Shown piece after piece: positions 7,253 through 9,077 of a DNA stretch of 9,077 bases. The position numbers and the translations under genes are program-made. The stretch comes from Alphaproteobacteria bacterium (GTDB lineage Bacteria; Pseudomonadota; Alphaproteobacteria; Micropepsales; Micropepsaceae), in the NCBI GenBank assembly GCA_028869725.1, contig JAGWRJ010000376.1, positions 1-9,077 of the forward strand, in the 5' to 3' direction. The notes below the pieces were generated by a model that searched no databases, was not told the DNA's origin, and saw nothing but the letters and a program-made list of their open reading frames with translations. The first letter of the stretch is position 1. Each line of letters opens with the position of its first letter.

Positions 7253-7329
7253 ACGAAGCAGGAGGGTTGGCGGTGGTCAACCCTTTCTATGTCGCCTTGG
7301 ATGCGGGCCTGGAAGCTTCTTCTTCGTGA
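7186..7329 (+). other. Likely original C-terminus of the hypothetical protein, in another frame
   Basis: In the frame beginning at 7186 the bases read as a 47-residue protein-like tail ending at TGA 7327-7329. It contains NPFYLLNEAGGLAVV (from 7234) followed by NPFYVALDAGLEASSS (from 7279), a 15-residue repeat unit. The two NPFY copies differ by synonymous changes at three of four codons (AAT/AAC, CCC/CCT, TAC/TAT), which suggests selection on the protein. By my count about 32 of 47 codons end in G or C, against 10 of 22 in the annotated frame. No start codon suits it as a separate gene, and the frame is closed by TGA at 7105-7107. Adding one base in the run at 7185-7191 would join it to the upstream gene and give a protein of about 187 aa. 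It overlaps the 3' end of the monooxygenase gene by 43 bp on the other strand. Confidence 0.45.
7263..7284. terminator. Candidate bidirectional hairpin between convergent genes
   Basis: AGGGTTG (7263-7269) pairs with CAACCCT (7278-7284), a perfect 7-bp stem that a G-T wobble can extend inward, with a short loop. It sits in the 34-bp gap between the two convergent stops and ends 2 bases past the monooxygenase stop. The plus side is followed by only TTTCTAT and the minus side by no T run, so an intrinsic terminator is weakly supported. If the alternative NPFY reading is real, these bases are coding and the symmetry may be incidental. Confidence 0.35.
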
Positions 7330-8459
7330 TGCTTTTGAATGGTCTGCATCGCCGCGGACATGGCGGCGCCAATAAAGCGCTCCTTGTTGTCTCTGGCCCA
7401 GGACAATGCGGTTTCCCGCGCCTGATTGGCACCATTGATAGCGGGAACGACGTATCGCTGCCAGAGTTCGTACGATTTGCGCGTCTGTTCAAAATCCGCC
7501 CAATTATGTGCGAGCTGCAGGAAGCATCCAAAGGAGCCTTGCTTGGCCTGCAGTCGGCGGATCTGGGCGATCGCGTCGTCAGGGGTTCCGACCACTGCCA
7601 CGCCTTCTTCGACAAGTGCGGTGAGCGGTCGGTTCTCCGTTGACTCGCGGCCGGCCACGGCGCTTATCCCGGAAAAATAGCCGCGCCACTGCTCGAAGCC
7701 GAATTTGCAGTTTTCGAAAGCTTTTTCGCGGCTCTCTGCAAGATGTACTGGACCAACCAGTCGCAGCCGGTTGGGATCCATGGTGCGTCCGTGTTCGGCG
7801 GCAGTCTTGTTGGCGATCTCCCAGTTAATGCCTAATGCATCGTATCCCCCTGCCTGCGTTGCGGCCACGCACAGCATGCCGAACCCATGCTTGCCGGCGA
7901 GTTTCCCGCCGGACGGTGTCACCGACGAGGCCACCGCAATCTCAGGATATGGGTAACTGTAGGGACGCAGCTGGCAGGTTGCGTCTACGAGTTCGAACCA
8001 CTCGCTCTTGAGTGTGACCCGCTCGCCCTGGAATAGTCGCAAGATCACTTCCAGGGATTCGACCATGCGTGTGCGCTGCACGGAGGGATCTATGCCCATG
8101 GAAAATGCGTCCGATGGCAGCAGACCTGGTCCCACCCCGAACATGACGCGGCCGCGAGTCTGGTGATCGAGCTGGATAATGCGGTTGGCCACCATGAGGG
8201 GGTTATGGTACGGCAGCGAGACCACCCCCGTGCCCAATTTGATACGTCGCGTGCGTTCGGCGACGGCGGCAATGAACAGCTCAGGGCTAGCAATGATCTC
8301 GAAGCCTGCCGAGTGATGTTCCCCGACCCATGCCTCATCATAGCCAAGCCGATCAAGATGTTCGATCAGCTCCATATCCCGCTGAAGGCAAAGAGTCGGG
8401 TCTTCGTTGACCGGGTGAAAGGGCGCGAGAAATATACCGCTTCGCAGTCGCATCGTCAT
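7287..8459 (-). CDS. LLM-class flavin-dependent monooxygenase, limonene 1,2-monooxygenase-like
   Basis: This 390-aa enzyme of the bacterial luciferase-like superfamily adds one oxygen atom to an organic substrate using reduced flavin, usually supplied by NAD(P)H through a partner reductase. The N-terminus (MRLRSGIFLAPFHPVNEDP), EAWVGEHHSAGFEIIASPEL with the EHH triplet at 47-49, IKLGTGVVSLPYHNPLMVANR and GRVMFGVGPGLLPSDAFSMG are typical of the group that includes Rhodococcus LimB, which is of similar length. Many relatives carry the limonene label without proof, so the substrate is unknown and no symbol is given. The start at 8459 has an AG-rich stretch (GGAAAAGG) about 8 bases upstream; a second in-frame ATG follows two codons later (8453). 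It lies 40 bp downstream of the amidase on the same strand, so they are probably co-transcribed. The charged, Ala-rich tail after about residue 365 is likely flexible. Confidence 0.87.
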   Translation of the reverse strand: MTMRLRSGIFLAPFHPVNEDPTLCLQRDMELIEHLDRLGYDEAWVGEHHSAGFEIIASPELFIAAVAERTRRIKLGTGVVSLPYHNPLMVANRIIQLDHQTRGRVMFGVGPGLLPSDAFSMGIDPSVQRTRMVESLEVILRLFQGERVTLKSEWFELVDATCQLRPYSYPYPEIAVASSVTPSGGKLAGKHGFGMLCVAATQAGGYDALGINWEIANKTAAEHGRTMDPNRLRLVGPVHLAESREKAFENCKFGFEQWRGYFSGISAVAGRESTENRPLTALVEEGVAVVGTPDDAIAQIRRLQAKQGSFGCFLQLAHNWADFEQTRKSYELWQRYVVPAINGANQARETALSWARDNKERFIGAAMSAAMQTIQKHHEEEASRPASKAT

Positions 8460-8499
8460 GGTTGAACCTTTTCCAATATGTCAGCTCCGCCAGTCTGGC

Positions 8500-9077
8500 T
8501 CAGAGTACGGGTGGCGGAAAGGGGCCAATCGCCTGCTCTGCCGCTAGGGCAACCTCAAACAGCCTGCGTTCGCCGCGTTCCGGACCAATCAGTTGGATGC
8601 CAATCGGCAGTCCTTTGTGCCGGGCAGCGGGAAGAACGAGGGCTGGAGCATGCAAGGCGGTCGCCGTCGCTATCCAGTTGAGAGCTGACATGTAGGGAAC
8701 CTCCCTGCCATCGACATTGAGGCTGCGCGCGTTCATCGGCACGGAATGGTCATGAGCGAAGGCAGGAACCGGCGTAACCGGACTCAGTATCGCATCGTAG
8801 CCCTGGCCGAAAAAGGCATCGAGTGCGCGCTTATATGCGGCGCGCCTGTCTCTTGCCTTGTCGATCTGGTGAGCAGGGGCAGTCACACGCAGACGGTAAC
8901 GCGCCTCTCCGGTTGTGTCTCGGCCCTCCTGCACGATGCGGCTATCCTCCTGCCGCCTTGCGGCCATCGCATCACGCACATGCGTGGGAAAACTTGCAGC
9001 CACGATAGGAACCAGAAGATCAAGATAGGTTTGCAGCATTTCGTCCGCATCGAAGTCCGGCTTCGCATGTTCGACGG
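8500..9077 (-). CDS. Amidase-signature family hydrolase (C-terminal part; 5' end outside window)
   Basis: Only the C-terminal ~191 residues are visible; the frame stays open to the right edge and stops with TGA at 8502-8500. Amidase-signature enzymes hydrolyse amides with a Ser-cisSer-Lys triad, and those residues lie in the missing N-terminal part, so activity cannot be judged. The family is shown by the closing segment: YDAILSPVTPVPAF, an Asn-to-Pro stretch (LNWIATATALHAPALVLP), GLPIGIQLIGP, then RLFEVALAAEQ. The preceding helix YRLRVTAPAHQIDKARDRRA followed by LDAFFGQGYD is also typical. A stand-alone amidase or carbamoyl hydrolase is more likely than GatA, because no gatB or gatC is nearby in the visible part. 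It lies upstream of the monooxygenase in a probable two-gene transcript; the substrate is unknown. Confidence 0.85.
   Translation of the reverse strand, partial: VEHAKPDFDADEMLQTYLDLLVPIVAASFPTHVRDAMAARRQEDSRIVQEGRDTTGEARYRLRVTAPAHQIDKARDRRAAYKRALDAFFGQGYDAILSPVTPVPAFAHDHSVPMNARSLNVDGREVPYMSALNWIATATALHAPALVLPAARHKGLPIGIQLIGPERGERRLFEVALAAEQAIGPFPPPVL

Noticed and set aside
1..9077. CRISPR arrays, tRNA, rRNA, riboswitches, integrases
   Set aside because: I saw no regularly spaced repeats, tRNA-like cloverleaf, rRNA segments or mobile-element genes on either strand.

Overview
This is a high-GC window with dense, SD-led coding. It looks proteobacterial and probably alphaproteobacterial: the upstream regulator has a FixK/FNR-type helix-turn-helix, and the E1-alpha protein resembles sphingomonad-type branched-chain E1-alpha proteins from memory. 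No database search was possible, so the family is unresolved.

Layout. (1) Positions 1-623 hold the C-terminal part of a Crp/Fnr-family regulator, followed almost immediately by a tandem universal stress protein (630-1478). (2) A 182-bp gap up to the preferred start carries a good sigma70-type promoter (1573-1600). It leads into a four-gene operon, bkdA1-bkdA2-bkdB-lpdV (1661-6602), that encodes every subunit of a branched-chain 2-oxoacid dehydrogenase complex: E1-alpha, E1-beta, lipoyl E2 and its own E3. Junctions are 2 bp, 0 bp and 2 bp. (3) A 164-bp gap precedes an unrecognised small gene (6767-7252). Its reading frame appears to have been broken by a one-base loss, because a convincing C-terminal tail with two NPFY repeats continues in another frame to 7329. 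(4) On the minus strand, converging on that gene, lie an LLM-class flavin monooxygenase resembling limonene 1,2-monooxygenase (7287-8459) and, 40 bp upstream of it, the C-terminal part of an amidase-signature hydrolase that runs off the right edge.

How the genes work together. The Bkd complex converts the 2-oxoacids of valine, leucine and isoleucine into branched acyl-CoAs, with CO2 and NADH released. E1 decarboxylates on thiamine diphosphate, E2 carries and transfers the acyl group on lipoyl-lysine, and E3 reoxidises the lipoamide. The dedicated E3 at the operon's end follows the Pseudomonas bkd arrangement. The Lrp-type activator BkdR known from Pseudomonas is not in this window. The regulator/Usp pair is probably one transcript concerned with oxygen, redox or energy stress. 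Any link to the bkd operon is inference from adjacency only. The monooxygenase/amidase pair is likely a separate transcript with unknown substrates.

Most of the window is conventional. The items most worth a second look are the possible frameshift in the small gene, the TTG start of bkdA1, and the missing BkdR.
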